DNA from: Parietichytrium sp. I65-24A
Taxonomy: Eukaryota; Sar; Bigyra; Thraustochytrida; Thraustochytriidae
Assembly: GCA_012862575.1 (NCBI GenBank)
Contig: BLSF01000004.1
Coordinates: 496,001-560,000 of the forward strand
DNA length: 64,000 nt
Direction of reading: 5' to 3'
The notes under the pieces are model-generated. The model did no database searches and had not been told where the DNA came from. It saw only the letters and a program-made list of their open reading frames with translations. Of the stretch, positions 1 through 9,591 are shown piece by piece. Both the position numbers and the translations under genes were made by a program. Position 1 is the first letter of the stretch. The number at the start of each line of letters is the position of its first letter.

Positions 1-794
1 ACGCTCTCTACGTCCCATCAGCTGCTCCGCGTCGCTCGTCTCCAAGTCTGTGTTTCGCGCACCTTGCTCCATTCTGCCCTGCTCCGCCCGTCTCTCCCTG
101 ACCACCCTGTGACCAAACCCCGACTGCCCAGCACCACTCAGTGGGCACTTTCTCTCCTCTTGATTCACAGGTCGCAATATCAGTGCGCTCGCGTACGCCT
201 CAAGTATGCCACACGTGTGCGACCGGCGATGACGAGTCCAGCGGAGATGGAGTGGATGAAATCGGCCATAAGCTTCCTACAGTTTGCATTAGTACCTCTT
301 AGCATCCTTGGGGGGATTACTGCACGGGACCGTCAGATTCTTAGGCATTGTTAGGAAGCGGACTATGGCAATGGAGTCGTTCGTCGTTTGGAGTACTAAT
401 AAGTCCATCGGGAAGCGGGCATGGCGATCCCAGTGGCGGCACCTATGCATTCAGAGATCGGGCGTCATTTGGTTCTCCCTCGTTTTCATGTGGATGCCGA
501 CAGTCAACACATGATTGCCCTCTGCCATACTCAGTGATCTCTGTCGTCTCTGTCAACATGGGACATAGCCGAAAAAATGAGTAACACGCTCCACAGCCTG
601 AGCTCATCGCTCCAGACGGGTTCTGGGTGTCCAGATCATCGCGCCCACCGCAGTTGAGGCCGCGGGCTGGCGTAGGAAAGTATGAAAATAGGTGAAAGGG
701 AACGAAGCTGTATCTTTTTTGAATCATGGTCATGCTGTCTAGTGAACTAACGATCTATATTTGCAATCTCTTGCAACATGCAACAACGCGCTGC
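1..794. other. Left-edge intergenic region, no gene recognised
   Basis: Only short overlapping open frames with no recognisable protein character are present, and no start codon leads into a conserved sequence. It lies downstream of the minus-strand surface-protein gene that ends at 795, so it probably holds that gene's 3' UTR. An unseen gene may lie off the left edge. Confidence 0.5.
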
Positions 795-2309
795 CTAAGC
801 AGATGGCATGTACAGTGGGTTGGAAGCTGCAAAGGCGCTGCCATGGTCTTGCGGTGAGGACAAGGCGTTTTCGTTGTTGCCGCTTGGCGCTGACCGCCTT
901 TTGCGGACGACAACGAACGCGGCAATAGCTGCGATTGCGATGATTCCACACACGCCACTAAGCGCTGCAACGAGAACTGTGCTACTGGAACCCGTCTCAT
1001 CTGCGTTCTCGAGTGAAGAAGCTGGGGCGGTCGTGGCCTCAGAAGCCTGAAGGTACTCAGAGGAGATGGACCACGCCTCGAAGGTCTCAACGTCGCTCAG
1101 CGCGATCGCAGACGCCTGAAAGCCTGTCTCGAGTGGGAGCTCAATGGCACCAGCTGTCGTTTTCTCGAGCAAGTCTGCAATCACGTCTGTGGCTTGCGCG
1201 TCTTTGACTCCAACAAGGTACACAAGCTCGACTTGATCGTTGCTGAGTGGTGTCATTTTGGCGAGCTGAAAGTGAATAGCTTCGGAGGAAATTTTTCCTG
1301 CTGCAAGGGTCGACGCCGGCGTCAAGGCGCTTGTGAATGCAGTGTCAATGCTGCAGGCGACGCAAGAAGCATCCTCGCTTGATCGCAAGCCAATGAGCGA
1401 CTTGAGTTTGCCAACAAATCGGATTGCGCCCATAGCAGTGTTTGTTGCGCATTTATTGAGAACTGGAAGAGCTTGCTGAACGGACTCGCCAGTGAACAGG
1501 TCTCCCTGGATGGCCTTCAGGATGGGAATGCTGTCGGTCAAGACAATTTCGCAAATACTCGGATACTTTCCGTCCTCGCCGAGATAGCACGCGATGTGGG
1601 AAACGAAGGCGTCCTCTCGCAGCGACTTGCACTCCATCGGGTCTGAGAGAACCGGAACCAGTTGGCGCTGAAGGCACGCGCGAACGTTCTCCATCCAAAG
1701 CAACCCTTTCGTCGTGAAGTGATCCTTGACACTGCCAAAGTCGTTGCACTTGCGGAAGCCATACTGCATAGCATACTCTGAGTCGCTTCCCGTGCAAGGG
1801 TTTGCTACATTCAGGCAGTCCCGGTACCAGTTGCAAGTGGAAGCCTCATAGGTAGGGTTCATGCACGACGACTCGAGGCTGACATTCTCCAGGCAGAAGG
1901 TCGCCTTGACTGTTCCTTGCGATCCAACGTCAGCTTCCACGGTCTTGCATTCCTCGGCGGAGGATGGACAGGTCAAGGTAAAAGACGCAGTCCCAAGGGA
2001 CTCGTCCGAGCTTCCAAAGTCATAGTCCTTCAATTCTATTGTAACCTTGTCTCCAGAATGGATCGCTCTTGGCTGGCCGACAACTTCATTCCAAGTCGGG
2101 GCCTTTGAGTTGTCTTTTCTCGAGGATTTCCATTCGCCAGAAGCGTATTGAACAATACCATATGTGTCTGGCGCGCCACCAAAGACATCTGCTGCAGGCA
2201 GATCGGCCGCGGAGTTGAGCGTCACTTTGTTGAGCACGCATTGAGCACGGGCCTGGCCAGCGGCGGTGGCTCCGACGGCCGCCATAATAAGAGCTGACTT
2301 TCCAACCAT
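795..2309 (-). CDS. Secreted single-pass membrane protein, C2-like plus stanniocalcin-like Cys-rich domain, NPxY tail
   Basis: A 504-residue protein starting at an ATG. Residues 1-22 form a typical signal peptide ending in an Ala-rich AQARA-type cleavage region. Residues about 25-115 look like a C2 domain: a PDTYG motif, then KVTIELKDYDFGSSDE resembling the Asp-rich Ca2+-binding loop. Residues about 130-290 are Cys-rich with CNWYRDCL, YGFRKCNDF, WMENVRACLQ and HIACYL, a spacing that recalls stanniocalcin-like proteins. A transmembrane helix lies near 445-467, followed by RKRR and a 36-residue cytoplasmic tail ending NPLYMPSA. The topology is clear from the sequence. The domain assignments are by resemblance only. 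Role inferred: cell-surface or endocytic membrane protein, ligand unknown. Single exon. Confidence 0.75.
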   Translation of the reverse strand: MVGKSALIMAAVGATAAGQARAQCVLNKVTLNSAADLPAADVFGGAPDTYGIVQYASGEWKSSRKDNSKAPTWNEVVGQPRAIHSGDKVTIELKDYDFGSSDESLGTASFTLTCPSSAEECKTVEADVGSQGTVKATFCLENVSLESSCMNPTYEASTCNWYRDCLNVANPCTGSDSEYAMQYGFRKCNDFGSVKDHFTTKGLLWMENVRACLQRQLVPVLSDPMECKSLREDAFVSHIACYLGEDGKYPSICEIVLTDSIPILKAIQGDLFTGESVQQALPVLNKCATNTAMGAIRFVGKLKSLIGLRSSEDASCVACSIDTAFTSALTPASTLAAGKISSEAIHFQLAKMTPLSNDQVELVYLVGVKDAQATDVIADLLEKTTAGAIELPLETGFQASAIALSDVETFEAWSISSEYLQASEATTAPASSLENADETGSSSTVLVAALSGVCGIIAIAAIAAFVVVRKRRSAPSGNNENALSSPQDHGSAFAASNPLYMPSA

Positions 2310-2822
2310 TGTAAGAGTTATCCTTCACCTGAACAAGTCACTCGGGTTCAAACTTGGAATTCGGGTTTTGTCGAGTGAAGTGGCTTGATCACGTTGCTCT
2401 TTCGATGGCTGACATAAACGATGATAGCGAACTTTTGGCCAGCAATCACCAGCAATGCAAGAAACCGTTTTGGCTTGGCCCTACTTGATGACTAACACAG
2501 GCGAAAGAAGTACTCGAACTTGCGTGTCCAAAACCATGAACATTCCGTGCTAAACCATGCATCTCTGTTCCTCGAGATCTCGCACGCGACTCACACCCCA
2601 CGAAGTGTAATGGATTGCCAGTTTCGTTCACAAAGTGTCTACTAGCTGCTACCTTTCTGGATTCCTCACACACATCAAGTACATCGCACTGCAGGCGGAA
2701 CAAAGAGGCACTTGAATCTCACGTCGAACAAAGTCGAGCCAATCAGGGCTCACCTTCTTCTTCAGATGCTCTGACAGCTCTATTTTCGGACCCACCTGCT
2801 ATACTCCGCCCTCTGCCATCCC

Positions 2823-2841
2823 GGTACTGACAGTGAGTACC
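2823..2841. repeat. GTAC-type palindrome GGTACTGACAGTGAGTACC
   Basis: A 19-bp near-perfect inverted repeat with arms GGTACT and AGTACC around GACAGTG. Near-identical copies occur at 41845-41863 and 42056-42074, with partial copies elsewhere, always outside genes. Function unknown; it could be a transcription-factor site or a remnant of a small mobile sequence. Confidence 0.6.
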
Positions 2842-3100
2842 AGTACTTCCAATGGCCGCAAATGAGCTTCTTACTTGCACATGGTTGCGGTTTGCAGGAA
2901 ACCGGCCGATCCAATACACATGTAGAACATGCAGAATACAAGATCGACTTTCAGCTAAAATTCGCAATGTATCAGTCATTGCGCTCAATCCTCTCAGGTG
3001 CTGGCGTGGCGGTGGCGGGGGGTCATACTGTCAGAGCTCGTTCGCCAATGCTTGCTCCAGCCACCCAGCCCTTTCTGTTGCAACTCGAGCGATCCTTTTC

Positions 3101-3124
3101 GTTCATTCATTTTATTGAATGAAC
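3101..3124. repeat. Perfect 9-bp inverted repeat (hairpin)
   Basis: Arms GTTCATTCA and TGAATGAAC flank a 6-base T-rich loop. It lies about 600 bases before RPF2 in otherwise featureless DNA. It may be a small structured element or chance. Confidence 0.4.
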
Positions 3125-3726
3125 AGTAAAAGCATTGCCGGAATAGGAAACTTTGGTAAGAAACACACCCCATTGTGGCGGAGAAATGCAGGACACATTT
3201 CTCACAGTGCTTGTACCTTCAGCTGCTTCACATTTCACAGCCAGAGAACCACAGACTCCAAAAAACATTGCCGTGAGAAGGAAAACAGGTGTGCACTACT
3301 AATAACAATCGTGGCGTTTAGTAGCAAGTACAACCTAGCTAGCTGAAAATATAGAGGAGCGGCGGCTAACAACAGTAAAGTCCGAGTGGTGACACTGGTG
3401 ACACCCCACTATGGCTGGGATTACCGCTACTCGCTATCATTTCCTACAGAGTGAGATAGCAATGTCACTATTATAGCCTCCTACTAGTACGATGAACTAC
3501 GCCCTGAGAGTATCTGCGTATCTTCGTATCTACGAATATGCAAGCTTTTGGCGGAACGCTTTTGGTTGGAATGTTTAGCGCTGGTGAGAGCAAAGTAGTG
3601 GAAATCATGGCAAGTGATGGAAAGTGGAAGGGACAGGTTGCGGTGCGAGATCGTTGGAAGAGAGCTACAAGGAAGAAGCGAGAAGGTAGAAGAGCGGTCC
3701 GATAGTGAGGAATTGAGAGCGCAGAA

Positions 3727-4722
3727 ATGGGGAAAAAGCCACTGGTGAGCAAGCGCAAGCGCGGACACGTGGTGCGCCGGCAGAAGCAGAAGGATGCTGC
3801 GCTCGTTGAGTTGTCCAAGAAGGTGCTGTTGTTGAGAGCTTCCAAAGCAGGGGAGTTTGGCCAGAACCTGCTGAGAGACATTCGAAAGCTGAAAGATGGT
3901 GAGGACACGATCATGTTCACGAGGAAGAACGAGGATATCAGGCCGTTCGAGAATGAAACCAAACTGGAGTTCTTCTCAAACAAGAACGACTGCGGAATGT
4001 TTGTCCTGGCGTCGCACTCCAAGAAGCGGCCCAACAATCTTGTGGTAGGGCGCATCTTTGACGAGCAGCTGCTGGATCAGATGGAGTTCCATATTGAGGG
4101 TTACAAGTCCATCCAAGATACCGTGAAGGAAACTGGCGCCGCGAAGGCCGTAGGAAGCCAAACCGCAATGATCTTTCAGGGCGAGGATTTTGAGAAACCT
4201 GGGGAAATGCAAACTGTAAAGTCAATGCTCCTTGATTTGTTCAGGGGCCGACGACACGAGCAGATTGATCTCACTGCCGTTGACCACGTGGTCGTGTGCA
4301 CCGCAACAGGCGGCAAAATATATGTGCGAAACTACTTTGTCGGTTTCAAGGCCACCAACGGTGCAAAGAAGGAGACCGCCGAGGGCAGCACAGACGCAAG
4401 GAATACTAAAGTGTCCACTGTGCAAGTGGACGGAATGAAAGTCCCGGACCTAAGCCTTGTCGACATGGGCCCTTCCTTTAACTTGTCAGTCCGCAGGTCC
4501 CGATTGCCGTCTCCAGAGCTCATGCGTGTAGCACTTAAACAAGCAAAGAACGTTGGCCAGCCAAAGAAGGTCAAGAACGTTTCACACGACGAACTTCAAG
4601 GAAAGATGGGCCGCGTTCACATGAAAAAGCAGGACCTCAACACCCTGGTGACTCACAGCAGGTTCAAAAGAACCTTGAAACGCGGCCAAAGTGGCACACC
4701 ATCTGCCGAGGATGCGGAATAG
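3727..4722 (+). CDS. RPF2: Ribosome production factor 2 (Brix domain)
   Basis: A 331-residue protein that matches the RPF2 family along the N-terminal two thirds: KKVLLLRASKAGEFGQNLL, then IRPFENETKLEFFSNKND and the family signature SHSKKRPNNLVVGRIFD, which begins the Brix domain. In characterised eukaryotes RPF2 with RRS1 brings the 5S RNP (5S rRNA, uL5, uL18) into pre-60S particles in the nucleolus. The basic ends (KRKRGHVVRRQK; RFKRTLKRGQ) suit an RNA-binding nucleolar protein. Length is close to the usual 300-345 residues. Single exon; the upstream DNA (3655-3720) is purine-rich. Confidence 0.93.
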   Translation: MGKKPLVSKRKRGHVVRRQKQKDAALVELSKKVLLLRASKAGEFGQNLLRDIRKLKDGEDTIMFTRKNEDIRPFENETKLEFFSNKNDCGMFVLASHSKKRPNNLVVGRIFDEQLLDQMEFHIEGYKSIQDTVKETGAAKAVGSQTAMIFQGEDFEKPGEMQTVKSMLLDLFRGRRHEQIDLTAVDHVVVCTATGGKIYVRNYFVGFKATNGAKKETAEGSTDARNTKVSTVQVDGMKVPDLSLVDMGPSFNLSVRRSRLPSPELMRVALKQAKNVGQPKKVKNVSHDELQGKMGRVHMKKQDLNTLVTHSRFKRTLKRGQSGTPSAEDAE

Positions 4723-5198
4723 TCCAATTCTTACAACTCCATACCCAATGTGTACATGTTTCAGTGCTCTCATCTTTTATTTCTTCTCTTCTTCTCCTCC
4801 TCTTCTTCGCGGCGTAGCCACTTTCTCTTCGACGGTTTGACGAAATGAATCCGAGAATGCGCCTCAACTCTGCTCTTTGAGTCCTTTGAGCAGGACCGGA
4901 TTAACTCTTAATGCACTTGCGAGGTCGTTAGTGGTTGTCTTTTATCCCCAGCTTCTTGTCACGGGCACAGAAGTTAGGGTGAGGTCTGGTTTTGTGCTTC
5001 CTAAAAACTCAGCATACTTGCCTTTTCTGGGAGAGATGAGAGTTCTTCCTCGAAGAACCAAATGAATAAAAAGTGAATCAAGTGGAAAGAAAGAAAAACT
5101 AAAGTGAAGTCGAAGCAAGCTATGATGCTCCCAAGTCAACAAGATCAAGTTTAAAAAGAAATAAAGGATACCAAAGCTCACAAAAGTTTATAACCCAT
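4723..5198. other. 3' UTR region between convergent RPF2 and RPL38
   Basis: Shared downstream region of two convergent genes. It is A/T-rich in parts (an AATAAA-type signal lies near 5062 on the plus strand). No gene was recognised. Confidence 0.5.
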
Positions 5199-5695
5199 TT
5201 ATTTCTTGAGTTCCTTCTTCTTAAGACCTGGTGGAAGGGACTGTGTAAGCTTCTCTGCCTTCTCCTCCTCGCCTACGCAGAGGGTGTAGCGGTAGCGGCT
5301 GCAGCGGATCTTGAACTTGGTCTTGACCTTGTTCTTGTCCTTAACCTTCTTGATGGTCACCTCGCGAGCATCCTTCCTGCGAGCCTTCTGCAGGAAGTCG
5401 CGGATATCATGAATTTGTTTTGGCTAAACCACACAAACACAAACAAACAAATCTCAGTCAGCCTCCCGCTCTCGCCATATCCATCACATTCATCGCGGAT
5501 CTCCACCACCTCCGCTACGCGCTCTCTCCTCGCCAGTCCCATTCCGACATCATCAACATCATCCCAACATCTTCCCCCCCGGCTCATCATCCACCGCAGC
5601 CCTCACACCACCGCGAGCACATCCCAATGCTCCGCGCACACGCGCGCGTACTCTTGCCGTCCCCGTTCGAACCGTCCCTTTCGCCAACGTACCAT
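5199..5695 (-). CDS. RPL38: 60S ribosomal protein L38 (eL38), two exons
   Basis: Exon 2 (5423 to 5199) encodes [19 protein letters not shown] through [12 protein letters not shown] to [13 protein letters not shown], an unmistakable eL38. It has no ATG of its own and is preceded on the coding strand by an acceptor ending TTTAG. The best first exon is a lone ATG at 5695-5693 followed at once by the donor GTACGT, giving a 269-base intron (5692 to 5424) and a 75-residue protein with N-terminus MPKQI, comparable to MPRKI in animals. Placement of exon 1 is inferred; exon 2 is certain. The stop codon overlaps an AATAAA. Upstream in coding orientation lie a GA tract (5793-5757) and a telomere-like motif (5994-5971). 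Confidence 0.88.
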
Positions 5696-5756
5696 TTTGT
5701 CCGACTGTCGCTCACGTCTGCTACTGACTGCTTCCGTGTCTCTCCAATCGATGCTC

Positions 5757-5793
5757 CACTCTTTCTCTCTCTCTTTCTCTCTCTCTCACTCAC
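5757..5793 (-). repeat. GA tract upstream of RPL38
   Basis: A CT-rich simple repeat on the plus strand, that is, GA-rich in RPL38 coding orientation, about 60-100 bases before the ATG. It probably lies in the 5' UTR or core promoter. Confidence 0.6.
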
Positions 5794-5970
5794 TCAACAC
5801 TTCCAGCCAACCAACCAGCCCACCTCTTACGCGCCCGTCCTACTCCGCGTCTACTGCGAGGCATAATAGGGGCTAGCGCATGAGTTGGGCACAGCGTCGA
5901 CCGTGGGCAGGTTGTTCGGACTCTAACGGAGACGGCGCAAGGGGAGGAGCCTACCCTAGATTGGGGCGGA

Positions 5971-5994
5971 TTGGGTTAGGGTAGCGAGGGTGCG
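5971..5994. promoter_or_regulatory. Telomere-like motif upstream of RPL38
   Basis: GGGTTAGGGTAG followed by a GGGTGCGGG block, about 275 bases before the RPL38 ATG. A related CTACCCTAG lies at 5951-5959. The same motif recurs upstream of RPS23 and RPLP2. Telo boxes are known upstream of ribosomal protein genes in plants; the role here is inferred. Confidence 0.45.
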
Positions 5995-6608
5995 GGAGAG
6001 ATCCGTTCAAGGTCTGCGGAACGCATTGGTGCTGTGGGTGTGTGCAATAAATTCGCAATAACAAGCAACGTGCGTGTGCGCAAGAATGCAATGCATCTTG
6101 CATGCAAGAAGCTTTCGATTCAAATGAACTGATTGAATAGCTTGAAGGATGGAAAAGATGGACACGGGAGAAGAAAGAAGGCATCGGAGGCCTGCGCGGA
6201 TGTGGGACGGGGTGCGCCGCAAGATGGCGCAGGATGTCACATGATGTAACTGGTGCCAAATGAACAATTTTTTCTATGAGCACTGTTTATAAGGAAACAC
6301 AAATGGTACTGACTGTGCGAACAAGTTTCGTGTTGGTTTGAATGAAGGCTTTGACTGTTTAAAAAAAAAAAAATCATTTTGACTTCTGGCAATTCACTTT
6401 TCTTACACGTATTTTTTTAGAAAGGCACACACAGTACGAGTAGTGTACATAGAGGAAATGTCTTCGTGAACGGCGCGGCAATATTTATCACGAGGGCCTA
6501 TGTGTGCGATACAGGAGAAAAATCCATGTCAATTCAAAAGAGTCTTGGACTCTGCTGCCGAAAGGCGTTGCGCTCCGGCGAAAGCGTCGCACGCGAAGAG
6601 CCGCCACC

Positions 6609-8027
6609 ATGGAGAGTATCGAAGCAAAGGTGACGGGCTTCGCAAAGACGGAGTTCGGGTACGCCGTGTTTCACATCATAGTGACATGTGGAGGGTTGCA
6701 ATGGAGGGTGTCCAGGCGCTTCAAAGAATTCTTCAAGCTTGACAAGGAGCTCAGAAAGCTCGCCGCGGTGCAAGTGTGGGTGCGCAACAAGCGAGCGTTG
6801 AAGAAAGAGCTTGCGGCGAGTCTCCCATCTCGATCGGCGAGCAAAGACCTGGAGGCAGAGGAAGAGACACAGGAGGATGACTCGGTCGCAGAGACGCATC
6901 CCCCTTCACCCCCGCCACTTCAGGCCCGATCAAGAGAGGCCTCGGAAACTTTTTCGAGCTCCGTGGACTCTCAATTCGCAATATTCGACGAGGCTGAAAA
7001 ATTCCCCTCACTTCCCAAGCGCCAAATGCTCGTGAAGCACAGTCAGAACAAGAATCTCTTGGAGAAGAGAAAGCAGGAGTTGCAGTGTTACTTGCAAAAC
7101 CTTTTGCGCGTGGGTCCCCTCGTATCGGATCCACCGGTGCAACTTTTGACCTTTCTTGGGATGCTTTCTGAGCCTTACAAGAGAAGCGGGGAGGAGGAAT
7201 GCAGCATCCATATCCTCCAATTAGGTAAAGTTGCCAAACCTGGGGATATCATACTTTTCAAGTGCACTCACATGGCAGCCTCTCTGCAGAGAAAAATCAC
7301 GTCATCAGCATGGGACCACGTCGCCGTGGTAGTGAGAAGACGAGGTTTTAAACGTTTAGAGCTGTTGGAGGCAACAGCGGACGGTGTGCGCGGATATCCA
7401 CTCGAGGACCGCGTGGCTGCCTACAGTGAAGGCTACGCCAACACCATCGTTTTGAGAACACTGCAAGTGCAGCTAACCGACTTGCAGCTACGCGGCCTTG
7501 AGCGGTTCATGGAGCACGTGGAAGGGATGCCATATCATTTGTCGTTCGGAAAGCTCTTCTTCACATCAGAGAAAAAGGACCAAGAGTCCCTGAACAAATA
7601 TCAATCAACCGGGAGCACCGGCGGGGGAGCTGTTGAAGAAGAGAAGGAAGACAATGACGAATCAGAAGCTGTCGACACTGAGCAGGAAGCCGAAGAAGAC
7701 GCGATTATCGGCGAGGAGCTTCCAGGGACAGAGTGCATTGCTGCTCCCATCCCGAGCCGCGAATCGCGCGCCAGCTCGGTCGAGCTTCTGAAAGATACCC
7801 ATCAGGAGGACTTTTTCTGCTCGGAGCTGGTTGCCGAAGCATTCCGCATTCTCGGCCTCTTGCCAAAGGGGAAACGCGCCAACTATTACTGGCCGGCCAG
7901 TTTCCAGGTCGACGGTCAAGTCGAAGCCGCCGTCGCGGCGCACACCGGAGTCGAGAACCCACTTTCCGCGCCTCGTCCGATCGACTGCAACATTCTCCCG
8001 CTAAGGTACTCCCATTCCTCCTCCTGA
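6609..8027 (+). CDS. PX domain fused to a permuted NlpC/P60 (YiiX-like) papain-fold domain
   Basis: The start at 6609 lies in a perfect Kozak context (GCCGCCACCATGG), preferred over in-frame codons upstream; 472 residues. Residues 1-60 and about 130-190 form a PX phosphoinositide-binding domain (RRFKEFFKLDKELRK, then FPSLPKRQ and a C-terminal helix), split by an acidic Pro/Ser-rich insert of about 75 residues. Residues about 205-435 fit the permuted papain fold: GDIILFK opener, His237 in WDHVAVVV, and Cys404 in FFCSELVAEAF, the expected catalytic pair. An acidic insert (about 330-395) separates them. Family members are amidases, proteases or acyltransferases. Inferred role: endomembrane-targeted hydrolase or acyltransferase; substrate unknown. 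Single exon. Confidence 0.8.
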   Translation: MESIEAKVTGFAKTEFGYAVFHIIVTCGGLQWRVSRRFKEFFKLDKELRKLAAVQVWVRNKRALKKELAASLPSRSASKDLEAEEETQEDDSVAETHPPSPPPLQARSREASETFSSSVDSQFAIFDEAEKFPSLPKRQMLVKHSQNKNLLEKRKQELQCYLQNLLRVGPLVSDPPVQLLTFLGMLSEPYKRSGEEECSIHILQLGKVAKPGDIILFKCTHMAASLQRKITSSAWDHVAVVVRRRGFKRLELLEATADGVRGYPLEDRVAAYSEGYANTIVLRTLQVQLTDLQLRGLERFMEHVEGMPYHLSFGKLFFTSEKKDQESLNKYQSTGSTGGGAVEEEKEDNDESEAVDTEQEAEEDAIIGEELPGTECIAAPIPSRESRASSVELLKDTHQEDFFCSELVAEAFRILGLLPKGKRANYYWPASFQVDGQVEAAVAAHTGVENPLSAPRPIDCNILPLRYSHSSS

Positions 8028-8409
8028 CGCTCGCGCGCCGGCCCGCAGGTCTGCCAGTCCGCGCCCGCTCACCTGTTTCATCTCCAACCGGAACCCAACC
8101 TCGTAATCTAACCCATGTACACCCAACTTCTCGTTCTCGCTATCCCCGCGTACCGAGTACTGAGTACTGAGTACTGAGTTCTCCACCGCTTTACCGCCAA
8201 GCCGTCCTCGCTCAAAACGTGCCACTTGCCACCTGTATCCGACTCACCTTAGGCGTTAGCTTCGCCGCTCGAGTGGTGAACTCTCGCCCGACGTCTCGCT
8301 GCAAATTTCGCGTGCCGCTCGCACGTGCGCGGACCTCCAAGGTGCGGAGCCGGAAGCCGAGTGTTTCGGGAACGCCGCGCGCGCGGACACTGACACTGAC
8401 ACTGACACT
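8028..8409. other. Intergenic region with GTAC-rich tandem motif
   Basis: Between two co-oriented genes. Around 8151-8178 there is a run of overlapping GAGTACT units (about three copies), part of the intergenic GTAC theme. Just before the next ATG lies a short CTGACA repeat (8388-8409). No gene seen. Confidence 0.5.
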
Positions 8410-9568
8410 ATGGCGGAACAAGACCAAGAGGGCGTCATGCGCCAAGCGCTCGAGGCAGCAGAGGCAACAGAGGCAGAGCAGACGGAGCAAGTGGAGCCAA
8501 TGGAGCAGCAGGAGGGCGAAGAAGAGGAGGAGGAGGACGAGGAGGATGCGGAGGAGGAGAGCAAGGAGGACAAGGAGGACAAAGAGGACAAGGGCAAGAA
8601 GCGCAAGAAACGTGGGCCGAAGGGGAAGAGCGCGAAACGGCAGAAAACGTCGCCCTCAGGGGACGCGCCGCAGGAGCCAGGGAGGAGGAAGAAGCCACCG
8701 CAGCCCGCGGACGTGCTGGCCTTTGTGGCGGATCTCGCGAAGGAGCCATGTAGGAGGGTGACCGAGTCAAACCCGTACCGCGCTGAAGTGTTCAATATCC
8801 GAGATGTAAGTTGCGTTGGAGGTTGTTGTTTTTTCATTTGCGAGTCTGTATCGGGTTGCGGGATTCTACGCAAAGTGAGGATCGTCTGAGCGGTGTCGCG
8901 CGCCAAGCTCTAACGCCCTGTGCGCTGCATTTGTTCAGGTCATGTACGTAGGGCCGCCACTCGTTAAGAAGGTGAAGGCCAGCACTCCCGGGCATGGAGC
9001 CTCGCAGGGGAACGGAAACGCGATGAGCTCCAAAGAGAGCGCATTTGCCAGGAGACGCACCGATAGGCCATGCTCGCCATCGTTCTTCTCTACGGACGGG
9101 CCATCTGGAAAGGCTGTAGAACAAAAGATGGCGAAGCAACAAAAGGATCCTCAAGCAGCTCTCAGCGACTACCAGAACATGATAGCTTCAAAAAAGTATC
9201 TGTACTCCCCCCCAGATATCAATGACGGCGCGCTCAAGGTGAAGAAGCATCGTAGCCGTCTTTTCGCGATGGCGGGCAAGGGTGCCAAGAAGGACAAGCA
9301 GCCAAAGTACGGCGAGCTTGCCTTCGCAGGCCTTCGGCACCACAGCACCTTGGGGTCTCTAGTGAGCCCAATCTGCAGGCAGTCTGTGGAGGATGAATGG
9401 TCGCCTCGCGAGATTGCAGTTTTCGAAGCATCTATCTGCACCTTTGGCAAGCGCTTTCACTGCATTCAAAAGCAGGTTACCACCAAGACCACCCGTCAAG
9501 TCGTCGATTTCTATTATGTTTGGAAGAAAACCGACAATTACAAAATCTGGAAGCGTACCTTTGAGTAG
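8410..9568 (+). CDS. SANT-domain (ELM2/SANT-type) chromatin protein, two exons
   Basis: Exons 8410-8805 and 8939-9568 join in phase 0 across a 133-base intron with donor GTAAGT, branch-like CTCTAAC and acceptor TTCAG, giving 341 residues. The N-terminus is extremely acidic (residues 35-60) then basic (KKRKKRGPKGKSAK), nuclear-localisation-like. Residues about 285-335 are a clear SANT domain of the RCOR/MTA/MIER type (DEWSPREIAVFEASICTFGK, then FHCIQKQVTTKT and VVDFYYVWKK). The stretch across the exon junction (NIRDVMYVGPPL) sits where an ELM2 domain would be, but is weak. In characterised relatives such proteins scaffold histone deacetylase corepressor complexes. The stop lies 23 bases from the stop of the convergent HemK gene. 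Confidence 0.83.
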
Positions 9569-9591
9569 CAAGCTAGCATGTGCGAGAAATC

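Larger units (their letters stand above)
2310..3726. other. Intergenic region between divergent genes
   Basis: 1.4 kb between the surface-protein gene (minus) and RPF2 (plus), presumably holding both promoters. It contains one perfect member of the GTAC palindrome family (2823-2841) and a 9-bp inverted repeat (3101-3124). No convincing coding sequence was found. Confidence 0.5.
5696..6608. other. Intergenic region between divergent RPL38 and PX-protein genes
   Basis: Holds the RPL38 promoter elements listed separately, a poly-A run near 6361, and a partial GTAC-family motif at 6305-6317. No further gene is supported. Confidence 0.45.

Noticed and set aside
8212-8906. Long Ser-rich frames antisense to the SANT gene
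   Set aside because: They are the complement of the Glu/Lys-rich coding region and carry no domain; the sense gene explains the sequence.
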